From Acetobacteraceae bacterium (GTDB taxonomy: Bacteria > Pseudomonadota > Alphaproteobacteria > Acetobacterales > Acetobacteraceae): a stretch of 32,445 nucleotides of DNA. Both the position numbers and the translations under genes were made by a program. Below, in pieces: positions 7,275 to 14,407 of this stretch. Within the stretch, counting starts at the first letter, position 1. Each line of letters opens with the position of its first letter. The DNA lies in the NCBI GenBank assembly GCA_009693865.1, contig SHWL01000033.1, positions 1 to 32,445 on the forward strand, in the 5' to 3' direction. The notes below the pieces were generated by a model, which did no database searches, was not told the DNA's origin, and saw only the letters and a list, made by a program, of their open reading frames with translations.

Positions 7275-7763
7275 ATGCCAACGCACACGGACGTCCTGAC
7301 CGAACTCGCTGTCCGATACGGAAAGTGCGATGCCGACTCACCGGAGGAGATTGACGAATTCTACACACGTCATTTCGTCAAGCTTCCGACTAAAATCCGC
7401 GATCGGATCAGTTTTGAGGTACTTCAACGGGACAGTGAGCATCCGATTTCGCCGCTGACCGAGGCTGAAGTCACGGAACTGGATACACTCTTCAAAGGTG
7501 AAGTTAGGGTTCGCGATGCAGCGCCAAGAAGGACTTTGAGCAACTTTCGTTTAGGCCTTCCGTCTGGATTTGATCCGGTGGTTACGCACGCCACTTATAT
7601 TATCCTGGCTTTTTCGGCCGGACTCGCCTTTGAAAACAGCTCGTTACATCATGGTCTGAGTTCGGCGATGCTGGCCGTTGTGACATTTGCTGGTCATATG
7701 AAAGCTATTGGCATTCAAGCGGCAGAATTTCTTAGCGATGTGACCAAGGTTCTTCACAATTGA
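7275..7763 (+). CDS. unrecognised 162-residue protein
   Basis: Not recognised. The N-terminal half is acidic and helical (TDVLTELAVRYGKCDADSPE, then HFVKLPTKIRDRISFEVLQR). The C-terminal half has long apolar stretches (THATYIILAFSAGLAFENSS, LSSAMLAVVTFAGHMKAIGI) that could be buried helices or membrane-associated segments; no signal peptide is seen. A GAGG 8 nt before the ATG overlaps the end of the upstream gene, so the two are probably translationally coupled. Base composition is near 50 percent GC, well below the neighbouring genes, consistent with transfer. A partner role with the GNAT-like protein is inferred from position only. Confidence 0.6.
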   Translation: MPTHTDVLTELAVRYGKCDADSPEEIDEFYTRHFVKLPTKIRDRISFEVLQRDSEHPISPLTEAEVTELDTLFKGEVRVRDAAPRRTLSNFRLGLPSGFDPVVTHATYIILAFSAGLAFENSSLHHGLSSAMLAVVTFAGHMKAIGIQAAEFLSDVTKVLHN

Positions 7764-7884
7764 TCGATTTCGGTCTCAGTTATCACCCTCGTGTCAGGGC
7801 CCAGCGGTAGGAGCGCTGGCCAAACTACGAAGATTGGCGAGGTGACTCTTCACCCACTTGAGGGGTGGCAACTAGCCTGGCATG

Positions 7885-8116
7885 GCTCCTGGTGCCGCCC
7901 GAATCGGACGGCCAGCAGTGAGACTGGGATTTGGACAGGGAGGATCGTCGCACACGTCCTCGACCTAGCGAGTGACACAGCGGGGAACACGGAGTCGGGA
8001 TTGGCAAACGCGAGTTTCTGGAGCGCGAGCATGGGACGGAGGCGCTGGCCGTCATGTACTCGGTGAAGCAGGCGCTGGATCAGCGAGGGATCATGAACCC
8101 AGGAAGATCTTTCTGA
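7885..8116 (+). pseudogene. decayed second copy of the FAD oxidase 3' end
   Basis: This stretch aligns base by base with the last part of the oxidase gene. CTGGTGCCGCCCGAATCGGA matches the VPPEPD codons, and from about 7982 ACACGGAGTCGGGATTGGCA onward the match is close to 88 percent by eye. It continues through the GVGIGKREFLEREHG codons to the equivalent of the stop. The middle (7920-7980) is poorly conserved and contains TGA and TAG stops, and there is a small indel in the last codons. No N-terminal part exists. It is a remnant of a tandem or related copy, with the two low-GC genes between it and the intact gene. Confidence 0.85.
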
Positions 8117-8198
8117 ATTGACGGAGCGCGCCGTATTTGGGTAGCCGCAGGTTCTGACGTTAGTTATAACTCGCGTCATCCAAAGCGGAGACCATGCG

Positions 8199-8423
8199 AT
8201 GGCCGCCCTGAAACTCACCCAGATCGGCAATTCCGTCGGCGTGATCCTGCCGAAGGAGCTCCTGGGTAAGCTCGGCGTAGGCCGGGGCGATACGCTTTAT
8301 GCGATTGAGCAGCCGGACGGCATCAAGCTGACAACAGCCGATCCGGACTTCGAGGCACAAATGAATGTCGCGCGCCGGGTGATGCGGGAACGGCGGGCCG
8401 TGCTCCGCGAACTCGCGAAGTGA
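8199..8423 (+). CDS. AbrB/MazE-type antitoxin, Doc partner
   Basis: A 74-residue protein with an AbrB-like hairpin (LKLTQIGNSVGVILPKELLG, then GDTLYAIEQPDGIKLTTAD) and a short helical, basic-acidic tail (NVARRVMRERRAVLRELAK) suited to bind the toxin. Its TGA stop overlaps the GTG start of the following Doc gene by 4 bp (GTGA). The 10-bp palindrome AGTTATAACT at 8162-8171, 27 bp before the start, may be an operator for autoregulation; this is inference. The family normally binds DNA as a dimer and inhibits the Fic/Doc active site. Confidence 0.9.
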   Translation: MAALKLTQIGNSVGVILPKELLGKLGVGRGDTLYAIEQPDGIKLTTADPDFEAQMNVARRVMRERRAVLRELAK

Positions 8424-8806
8424 CGGTCTGGTTGTCGCGCCCGCTTATTCTCGCGATCCACGACGAACAATTGACGGAGCACGGCGGCGCGATGGGCCTC
8501 CGTGACTCCGGGCTGTTGGACAGTGCTCTGGCGCGCCCGTCGAACCACGCCGGTTATGGTGAACCGGAGGTGGTGGAACTCGCGGCGTTGTACGCCATCG
8601 CGATCACGCGGAACCATCCGTTTGTCGATGGAAACAAACGGACCGCCTACGTGGCTCTGGAGACGTTTCTCGCGCTGAACGGCTGGCTTTTTCCGGTCAG
8701 CGATGCCGAGGCGGTGGTGATGACGCTCGCATTGGCGGCCGGGGAGATCGGGGACGCGGAGTTCACGGATTGGGTCAGGATGAACGCGACCATCCAGGCA
8801 CTTTGA
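8420..8806 (+). CDS. doc: Doc-type toxin (Fic-fold kinase)
   Basis: A 128-residue death-on-curing protein. The Fic-core motif is HPFVDGNKR at residues 66-74, with lysine after the asparagine as in Doc toxins, which phosphorylate elongation factor Tu and stop translation. The N-terminal GLRDSGLLDSALARP and the middle YAIAITRNHPF are also typical. The GTG start overlaps the antitoxin stop, so the pair is translationally coupled. All catalytic positions are intact, making this the best-preserved toxin-antitoxin pair on the left side. Confidence 0.93.
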   Translation: MTVWLSRPLILAIHDEQLTEHGGAMGLRDSGLLDSALARPSNHAGYGEPEVVELAALYAIAITRNHPFVDGNKRTAYVALETFLALNGWLFPVSDAEAVVMTLALAAGEIGDAEFTDWVRMNATIQAL

Positions 8807-8827
8807 TTCTGGACCACGACGAATGAA

Positions 8828-9724
8828 TCAATGCCCCAGATGCGCGCGAAACCACTCCACCGCCGCGCTGGAGGACCGGCCAAACGCCGCCCCATAAGCA
8901 TCGAAATGGCCACCTTGAAGCAAAGTCAGCCGCTTCGGCTCAAGCGCCCGCTCGTAGGCCGCGATGGCGAGGTCGGACGCCGTCACGTGGTCCCCGGTGG
9001 CCACGATCAACAGCAGGGGCGTCGGCGAAACCAGGCCAACATACGCGCCGGGCTCGTAGCCGAACGCGTATTCGATGCTGCGAACCGTCACCTCGTTCCG
9101 CCAGGAGGGCGCCCTCGCGGCGGCGGTTTCGCTGAACCACCGCCAGGCGTCGGCCGTCGGCAACGCCGAGGGACCCATGGGGTCCGCCGCCACGACCGGG
9201 ATCATCGCGGGGGAACCTCCGGCCGCGCGCGCGTTCCGCTCCGCCGCGAACTGGCCTTCCAGCATCCCGATGAAATCGGCGCGAACCAGCCGGCGTAATC
9301 CCTGCCACCCGCTGATCTGCGGCACCTGCGCGACGACGCAGCGGACCCGCCGGTCGGTCGCCCCGACCACCAGCACATGACCGCCGCTGTAGCTGGAACC
9401 CCAGATGCCAATGCGCCGGGGGTCGGTGTGTTCGAGTCCTCGGGCGAAAGTAATGGCGTCGGAGTAATCGCGGACCTGCAACCAGGGATCGATTTCCTGA
9501 CGCGGCGCCCCATCGCTCGCCCCAAACCCCCGATTGTCATAGACCACCGACGCGAAGCCCGCCTGGGCGAAGACCTCGGCGTAAGCGTCGAGATACATCT
9601 CCTTCACCGCCGAGAACCCGTGCGCCATGACGATCGTGGGGTGTGGCCCAGGAGAGTTGGGGGCGAAATGCCAGCCGCGCAGGGTGGTGCCGTCGGTTGT
9701 TTTGAACGCGATATCCGTTCGCAT
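8828..9724 (-). CDS. alpha/beta hydrolase
   Basis: A 298-residue cytosolic alpha/beta hydrolase. The start MRTDIAFKTTDG is preferred over an in-frame ATG 27 nt upstream because AGGAGG sits just before it. The oxyanion region is VMAHGFSAVKEMY. The nucleophile elbow is in GIWGSSYSGG, with Ser in the GSSYS form seen in acetyl-xylan-esterase/S15-like members. The acid is probably in IVATGDHVT and the catalytic His in GGHFDAYGA. It lies 63 bp after the P450 pair on the same strand, so it may hydrolyse an ester or thioester product made from their substrate. The substrate is unknown. Confidence 0.88.
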   Translation of the reverse strand: MRTDIAFKTTDGTTLRGWHFAPNSPGPHPTIVMAHGFSAVKEMYLDAYAEVFAQAGFASVVYDNRGFGASDGAPRQEIDPWLQVRDYSDAITFARGLEHTDPRRIGIWGSSYSGGHVLVVGATDRRVRCVVAQVPQISGWQGLRRLVRADFIGMLEGQFAAERNARAAGGSPAMIPVVAADPMGPSALPTADAWRWFSETAAARAPSWRNEVTVRSIEYAFGYEPGAYVGLVSPTPLLLIVATGDHVTASDLAIAAYERALEPKRLTLLQGGHFDAYGAAFGRSSSAAVEWFRAHLGH

Positions 9725-9787
9725 GGAGTCCTCCTTCCGGTTGGACTCCATACGGATGGCGACTGTGTTTGGATCTCGAAAAAAGCG

Positions 9788-11056
9788 TCAGGCCGGGATG
9801 CGCACTTTCATCTCGGTGATCCCATGGATCAAATTGGAGTAACTCCGCTTCGGCTCCTCCACGACCTCGATCGCCGGGAACCGCTTCAGGATTTCCTCCC
9901 ACAGGATTGTGAGTTGCATCTCGGCCAGGCGATTGCCGACGCAGCGATGGATCCCGAACCCGAACGACAAATGCTGCCGCGGGCGGGCACGATCGATGAT
10001 GAAGCTGTCGGCGTCCTCGATCTCGTCGCTGTCCCGGTTGCCCGAGATATACCACATGGCAACCTTTTCGCCCGCGCGGATCTGTTTCCCGTTCAGCTCC
10101 GCGTCGCGCAGCGCGGTGCGCCGCATATGCACCACCGGCGACTGATAACGGATGATTTCCGGCACCATCTTCGGGATCAGATCGGGGTTTTCCCGCAGCT
10201 TCTTGTATTGATCGGGGAACTTGTTCAGCGCCCACAAGCCGCCGCTGATCGAATTGCGCGTCGTGTCGTTGCCGCCGACGATCAACAGCAACAGATTACC
10301 CATGAACTCCTGTGGCCGCGACGGCAAATCCCGCGTCGCCTCGCCGTGCGCCAGCATCGAGATCAGATCGAATTTCAGCGGCTGTTGTTGCCGGACTTTC
10401 CACACATCGGTGAAATACGCCAGCATCTGGCGCAGGATCACATCCCGCTTCTGTTCGGAATCGATCTCGGTCCCGGCGCGCGTGTTCACCGTGGCGACGT
10501 TCGACCAATGCGTCAGGGTCCGCCGCTCCTCGAACGGGAAATCGAACAACGTGGACAGCATCTGCGTCGTCAGCTCGACCGAGACGCGGTCCACCCAGTC
10601 GAACACCTCCCCGCGCGGCAGTTCGTCCAGAATGCGGATCGCCCGTTCGCGGATCGTGGCCGACATGTTCGCCAGGTTCGGCGGCGCGACGATCGGCGAC
10701 ACGATCTTGCGTTGCGCGTCGTGCTTCGGCGGATCCATCGCGATGAAGCTTTCCTTGCGAAACTCCAACGGCACGTCCTTCAGCGCGATCCCGCCCATCG
10801 CCGCGTCCGACGAGTAAACACTGTGCGAGGTATCGACCTCCATGATGTCCCGGTAGCGCGTCACCGACCAATACGGCCCATACATCGGACTGTTGACGAA
10901 GTGCACGGGATCGTCGCGCCGCAGCCGCGCGAAGAAGCCGCCCCAGGTGTCTTCCTGATAAAGATAGGGGTTGCTGACATCGATGTCCTCAATCGGCATC
11001 GACCAGGGATCGCGATGGGCGATTGCCTGATAGTCGATCGCGATGGGAGCATTCAT
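9788..11056 (-). CDS. cytochrome P450, CYP153-like (second of tandem pair)
   Basis: A 422-residue class I bacterial P450 resembling CYP153 alkane/fatty-acid terminal hydroxylases. Visible elements are the substrate-side block [14 protein letters not shown] followed by IVAPPNLANM, the I-helix [11 protein letters not shown], the K-helix ExxR in PEIIR, and the heme loop [15 protein letters not shown] with the thiolate Cys. AAGGAGG precedes the ATG. It starts 21 bp after the other P450 and precedes the hydrolase, so all three are likely one operon. No ferredoxin or reductase gene, which class I enzymes need, is in the window. The substrate is inferred from family resemblance only. Confidence 0.92.
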   Translation of the reverse strand: MNAPIAIDYQAIAHRDPWSMPIEDIDVSNPYLYQEDTWGGFFARLRRDDPVHFVNSPMYGPYWSVTRYRDIMEVDTSHSVYSSDAAMGGIALKDVPLEFRKESFIAMDPPKHDAQRKIVSPIVAPPNLANMSATIRERAIRILDELPRGEVFDWVDRVSVELTTQMLSTLFDFPFEERRTLTHWSNVATVNTRAGTEIDSEQKRDVILRQMLAYFTDVWKVRQQQPLKFDLISMLAHGEATRDLPSRPQEFMGNLLLLIVGGNDTTRNSISGGLWALNKFPDQYKKLRENPDLIPKMVPEIIRYQSPVVHMRRTALRDAELNGKQIRAGEKVAMWYISGNRDSDEIEDADSFIIDRARPRQHLSFGFGIHRCVGNRLAEMQLTILWEEILKRFPAIEVVEEPKRSYSNLIHGITEMKVRIPA

Positions 11057-11077
11057 TGCGGCCTCCTTCTGTTTTTG

Positions 11078-12325
11078 TCAGGCCGGGATACGGACCATCA
11101 TGGACGAAATCCCGTGCACGAAGCTGGAAAAAATCCGCTTCGGCTCTTCCACCAATTCGATCACCGGGAAGCGCTTCATGATTTCCTCCCACAGGATTGT
11201 CAGTTGCAGTTCGGCCAGACGGTTGCCCACGCAGCGATGAATGCCGAACCCAAACGATAAATGCTGCCGCGGACGCGCGCGGTCGATGATGAAGCTGTCC
11301 GGATCCTCAATCGCCTCGGCGTCGCGGTTGCCGGAGATGTACCACATCGCCAGCTTGTCCCCCGCGCGGAGCGTCTTGCCGCCCAGTTCGGTGTCCGACA
11401 GCACGGAGCGGCGCATGTAGGAGAGCGGGGTTTGCCAGCGAATGATCTCCGGCACCATGTTCGGGATCAGACCCGGATTTTCCCGCAGTTTGCGATATTC
11501 GCCAGGGTGCTTGCACAGTGCCCACAGTCCGCCGCTGATGGAATTGCGGGTCGTGTCGTTGCCGCCGACGATAAGAAGCACGCAATTTCCCATGAACTCC
11601 ATCGGGTCCATGTTCCGCGTTGCCTCTCCATGCGACAGCATCGAAATCAGGTCGGGCTTCATCGGCGCGTTCACACGCTCGTTCCACAACCCCATCATGG
11701 CGCCGGCCATTTTTTTCAGCTCGTTGAACCGCTCTTCCTCGGTTTTCACGAGCGCGTTGGGATCCTTGAAATTGGTCGTGGCGACGTTCGACCAGTGCGT
11801 GAGATCCCTCCGCTTTTCGAACGGGTAGTCGAACAGCGTCGCGAGCATCTGGGTCGTCAGCTCGATCGACACACGCTCCACCCAATCGAAGGTTTCGTTG
11901 CGGGGAAGTTTCTCCAGAATCTCGATCGCCCGTTCCCGGATCGTGCCGGCCATGTTGGCGAGATTGCCCGGCGCCACGATCGGCGCCACCACGAGGCGCT
12001 GCACGTCGTGCTTCGGCGGGTCCATGGCGATGAACATCGCCAGCCGGTACTGGGTTTCCTGGTCCAGCAGGGTAATCCCGAACGCCGAGGAGAAGACCTG
12101 AGGATTGGTCTCCACCTTCATGATGTCCTTGTATTTCGTCACCGACCAGTACGGGCCGAACTGGCTGTCCGCCACATAATGCACCGGATCGTCCCGCCGC
12201 AGACGGGCGAACCAGTCGGGCCAGACGTCATTCTGAAAAATGCGCGCGTCGGAGACGTCGATCTGGTCCAGCGGCATGGTCCAGGGATCGCCCAAAGGAG
12301 GATCGGTGCTGACCGGCGCGTTCAT
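11078..12325 (-). CDS. cytochrome P450, CYP153-like (first of tandem pair)
   Basis: A 415-residue P450. The start [15 protein letters not shown] is chosen for GGGAGG just upstream; the longer frame to 12409 would run into the promoter region shared with dapF. The motifs are as in its neighbour: [58 protein letters not shown], and heme loop [15 protein letters not shown]. The two P450s are clearly paralogues. They diverge most around residues 75-95 and 185-215, which may give different substrate choice. It is first in the minus-strand unit, with a 98-bp gap to divergent dapF. Confidence 0.92.
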   Translation of the reverse strand: MNAPVSTDPPLGDPWTMPLDQIDVSDARIFQNDVWPDWFARLRRDDPVHYVADSQFGPYWSVTKYKDIMKVETNPQVFSSAFGITLLDQETQYRLAMFIAMDPPKHDVQRLVVAPIVAPGNLANMAGTIRERAIEILEKLPRNETFDWVERVSIELTTQMLATLFDYPFEKRRDLTHWSNVATTNFKDPNALVKTEEERFNELKKMAGAMMGLWNERVNAPMKPDLISMLSHGEATRNMDPMEFMGNCVLLIVGGNDTTRNSISGGLWALCKHPGEYRKLRENPGLIPNMVPEIIRWQTPLSYMRRSVLSDTELGGKTLRAGDKLAMWYISGNRDAEAIEDPDSFIIDRARPRQHLSFGFGIHRCVGNRLAELQLTILWEEIMKRFPVIELVEEPKRIFSSFVHGISSMMVRIPA

Positions 12326-12423
12326 GGTGCCCTCCCTTGGCTTGGCCGGGGTACGGTAACCTGGCCTGTCCGGCGCCGCAATTGACGGTTGGCCATCCGT
12401 ACTGGGCACCTTATATCCGATCC

Positions 12424-13257
12424 ATGCGCGCCTCCTTCCTGAAAATGCACGGCTGCGGGAACGATTTCGTCGTGTTCGACGAACGGAGGGGCCCGCTCGG
12501 GCTCACGCCGGCCCGCGCCGCCGCCATCGCCAACCGGCGGACCGGGGTAGGCTGCGACCAGTTCATCGTCATCGAACCGGCGGAGGCGGGCGCGGACGCC
12601 TTCATGCGCATCCGCAATCCCGACGGAGCCGAGGCGGGCGCCTGCGGCAACGCCACCCGTTGCGTCGCGCATCTGCTGGCCGCGGAAACCGGGCGTTCGC
12701 GCCAGGTGATCCGCACCATCGCCGGCGATCTGCCGTCCGAGGTTCTACCCAACGGGCTGGTCTCGGTCGATATGGGCCCGGTTCGCCTGGATTGGCGGGA
12801 GGTCCCCCTGGCTCGCCCGATGGACACGTTGGACCTGGATCTGAGCGTCGGTCCGGTGTCTCACCCCGCCGCCGCGAGCATGGGAAACCCGCACGCGACG
12901 TTCTTCGTGACGGATATGGGTTCAATTCCGATCGACAAGATTGGACCTGTGCTGGAACGCGACCCGATCTTCCCCGAGCGTGCCAATATTGGCTTCGTCC
13001 AGATCCTGAGCCCGAACCGGTTTCGCTTACGGGTGTGGGAGCGAGGCGCCGGCCTGACGCTCGCCTGCGGCTCCGGCGCCTGTGCCGCGCTGGTCAATGC
13101 CGCCCGCCGCGGCCTCGCGGGACGGCAAGCAACGGTCATCACCGATGGCGGCGAGCTGATCATCGTCTGGCAGGACGATAACCACGTCCTGATGACCGGC
13201 CCGGTCGCGACGTCGTTCACGGGTGAAATCGACCTCGAGGCACTGCCCCTGAACTGA
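12424..13257 (+). CDS. dapF: diaminopimelate epimerase
   Basis: A 277-residue cofactor-independent epimerase that converts LL- to meso-diaminopimelate for lysine and peptidoglycan synthesis. The two half-domains each carry a catalytic cysteine: Cys74 in GACGNATRC and Cys215 in LACGSGACA. The N-terminal [16 protein letters not shown] and the central [10 protein letters not shown] are family signatures. The start ATG at 12424 fits the family N-terminus. It is divergent from the P450 unit. Length and motifs are complete, so it should be active. It is a likely essential housekeeping gene and marks a core-genome stretch. Confidence 0.97.
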   Translation: MRASFLKMHGCGNDFVVFDERRGPLGLTPARAAAIANRRTGVGCDQFIVIEPAEAGADAFMRIRNPDGAEAGACGNATRCVAHLLAAETGRSRQVIRTIAGDLPSEVLPNGLVSVDMGPVRLDWREVPLARPMDTLDLDLSVGPVSHPAAASMGNPHATFFVTDMGSIPIDKIGPVLERDPIFPERANIGFVQILSPNRFRLRVWERGAGLTLACGSGACAALVNAARRGLAGRQATVITDGGELIIVWQDDNHVLMTGPVATSFTGEIDLEALPLN

Positions 13258-13288
13258 CCAGCCGGCGAAACTTACGATTCCGTTACGG

Positions 13289-13302
13289 TTGATCTGCGTC
13301 AA
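13289..13302 (+). promoter_or_regulatory. FixK/FNR-type (anaerobox) binding site
   Basis: TTGATCTGCGTCAA fits the Crp-Fnr family consensus TTGAT-N4-(A/G)TCAA with no mismatch in either half. Its centre lies about 72 bp before the start of the small ORF at 13368. A promoter 41 bp downstream of the box centre would leave a leader of roughly 30 nt. This predicts oxygen- or nitric-oxide-responsive activation of that ORF. The site is seen directly; the regulator and its use are inference. Confidence 0.7.
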
Positions 13303-13367
13303 AGCAGAGACCGGGCGGCCGCGGCATTTTTCATGCTGAACAGGTCAGCACGAAGGAGGCAATCGTC

Positions 13368-13526
13368 ATGGCCACGATGACAATGTCAGAGACGTCAGGT
13401 ACCGCCGCCCGGTTCGTGCCAAAACACACCGAAGGCGTCAGTCACCTGTTGCCGTTCTTACTCGCGATGGCGTTGCTCGCGGCATCGGCGGTGGTGTCAG
13501 TTCTGCTCCCCGGCCCGATGCACTGA
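13368..13526 (+). CDS. small single-pass membrane protein, 52 residues
   Basis: A short ORF from ATG 13368 to TGA 13524-13526. AAGGAGG at 13353-13359, 8 nt before the ATG, is a near-ideal ribosome-binding site. The product has a polar N-terminus (MATMTMSETSGTAARFVPK) and one hydrophobic helix (LLPFLLAMALLAASAVVSVL) ending PGPMH. A FixK/FNR-type box lies upstream. No family is recognised. The combination suggests a small subunit or accessory factor of a membrane complex made at low oxygen, which is inference. It lies alone between dapF and convergent comF. Confidence 0.75.
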   Translation: MATMTMSETSGTAARFVPKHTEGVSHLLPFLLAMALLAASAVVSVLLPGPMH

Positions 13527-13558
13527 CGCAAATCTCCGCGAAAACCGCGGGTCGCCAT

Positions 13559-14407
13559 TCACTCATCGAGTTCCTTGAGATCCACGGCACGGTTCCGCCG
13601 CCGGAAACGTTTGCGCCCACGGGACTTCAAGCGCGGGTCAGGCACGCGAACCGCGACCAGCACATCGACCGAAGCCGCTCCCACCTCCAATAACGTCTCC
13701 GCGCAGGCACTGGCGGTCGCGCCAGAGGTCATGACATCGTCGATCACCAGAATCCGGCGTCCCGCCAACGCGGTGGCACGGCCCGGACGGACGGAGAAGG
13801 CGCCCGCCACCTCATCGCGCCGCTCCGCCGCCGACTTGCGAGCGAGGGATTCCGTGGCGTGCGACCGTATCAGCGCATCGATCAGCACGGCCCGCCCGGT
13901 CATGCGGCCCAACGCCTGAGCAAGCAGCGCCGCCTGATTATAACGGCGAGAAAACAACCGCCGCCGATGCAGCGGCACCGGCACCAGCACATCCGCCTCT
14001 CGCAACAAAACCGCCCCCGCCTGGGCCATCTTGCGGGCGAGGATCGCCGCATATTCGGTCCGGTCGCCATGCTTGAACGGCAGCACCAGGCGGCGGGAGG
14101 CTTTATCGTAATTCAACGCCGCCCGCGCCCGGTGAAACGGCGGCGGCGTGTCGATGCAACGGTGACACAGCCCGCCCTCGGAGTCGTGCCAGGCCAACTC
14201 GAACGGTGCACCGCAACACGCGCAACAGGGCGCGCCAATCGCGCTGAGCGCGCCAAAGCAAACGCCGCATTGCAGTCCCGGCGCATCGACCGGGGTGGCA
14301 CAAGTGACGCAGGCGGGTGGCAGCAACAGATCGAGCGCAGCCCGCGCCAGTCGGCGCGGGTTGAAAAAATCAGTGCGAGGCGGAAACGCCAAATACAATC
14401 GTACCAT
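13559..14407 (-). CDS. comF: ComF family phosphoribosyltransferase-like protein
   Basis: A 282-residue double zinc ribbon plus phosphoribosyltransferase protein. The N-terminal CVTCATPVDAPGLQCGVC and CCACCGAPF, and then LCHRC, provide zinc ligands. The C-terminal PRTase loop is ILVIDDVMTSGAT, with LVPVPLHRRRLFSRRYNQA in the hood region. ComF-type proteins take part in DNA uptake and recombination; most members are uncharacterised. The start overlaps the last 38 bp of the rhodanese gene, so the two are coupled. In many alphaproteobacteria comF sits near the methyltransferase found here at 16.0 kb; in this window a rhodanese gene lies between them. Confidence 0.93.
   Translation of the reverse strand: MVRLYLAFPPRTDFFNPRRLARAALDLLLPPACVTCATPVDAPGLQCGVCFGALSAIGAPCCACCGAPFELAWHDSEGGLCHRCIDTPPPFHRARAALNYDKASRRLVLPFKHGDRTEYAAILARKMAQAGAVLLREADVLVPVPLHRRRLFSRRYNQAALLAQALGRMTGRAVLIDALIRSHATESLARKSAAERRDEVAGAFSVRPGRATALAGRRILVIDDVMTSGATASACAETLLEVGAASVDVLVAVRVPDPRLKSRGRKRFRRRNRAVDLKELDE

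Noticed and set aside
7791-8066. A 91-codon ORF
   Set aside because: It is in the wrong frame through the decayed oxidase copy; the correct frame there has stops, so nothing is coding.
9377-11260. A 627-codon plus-strand open frame
   Set aside because: It runs antisense to the hydrolase and P450 genes, is rich in Arg/His/Asp/Gln with no domain, and arises from GC-skewed codons. The minus strand carries all P450 motifs.
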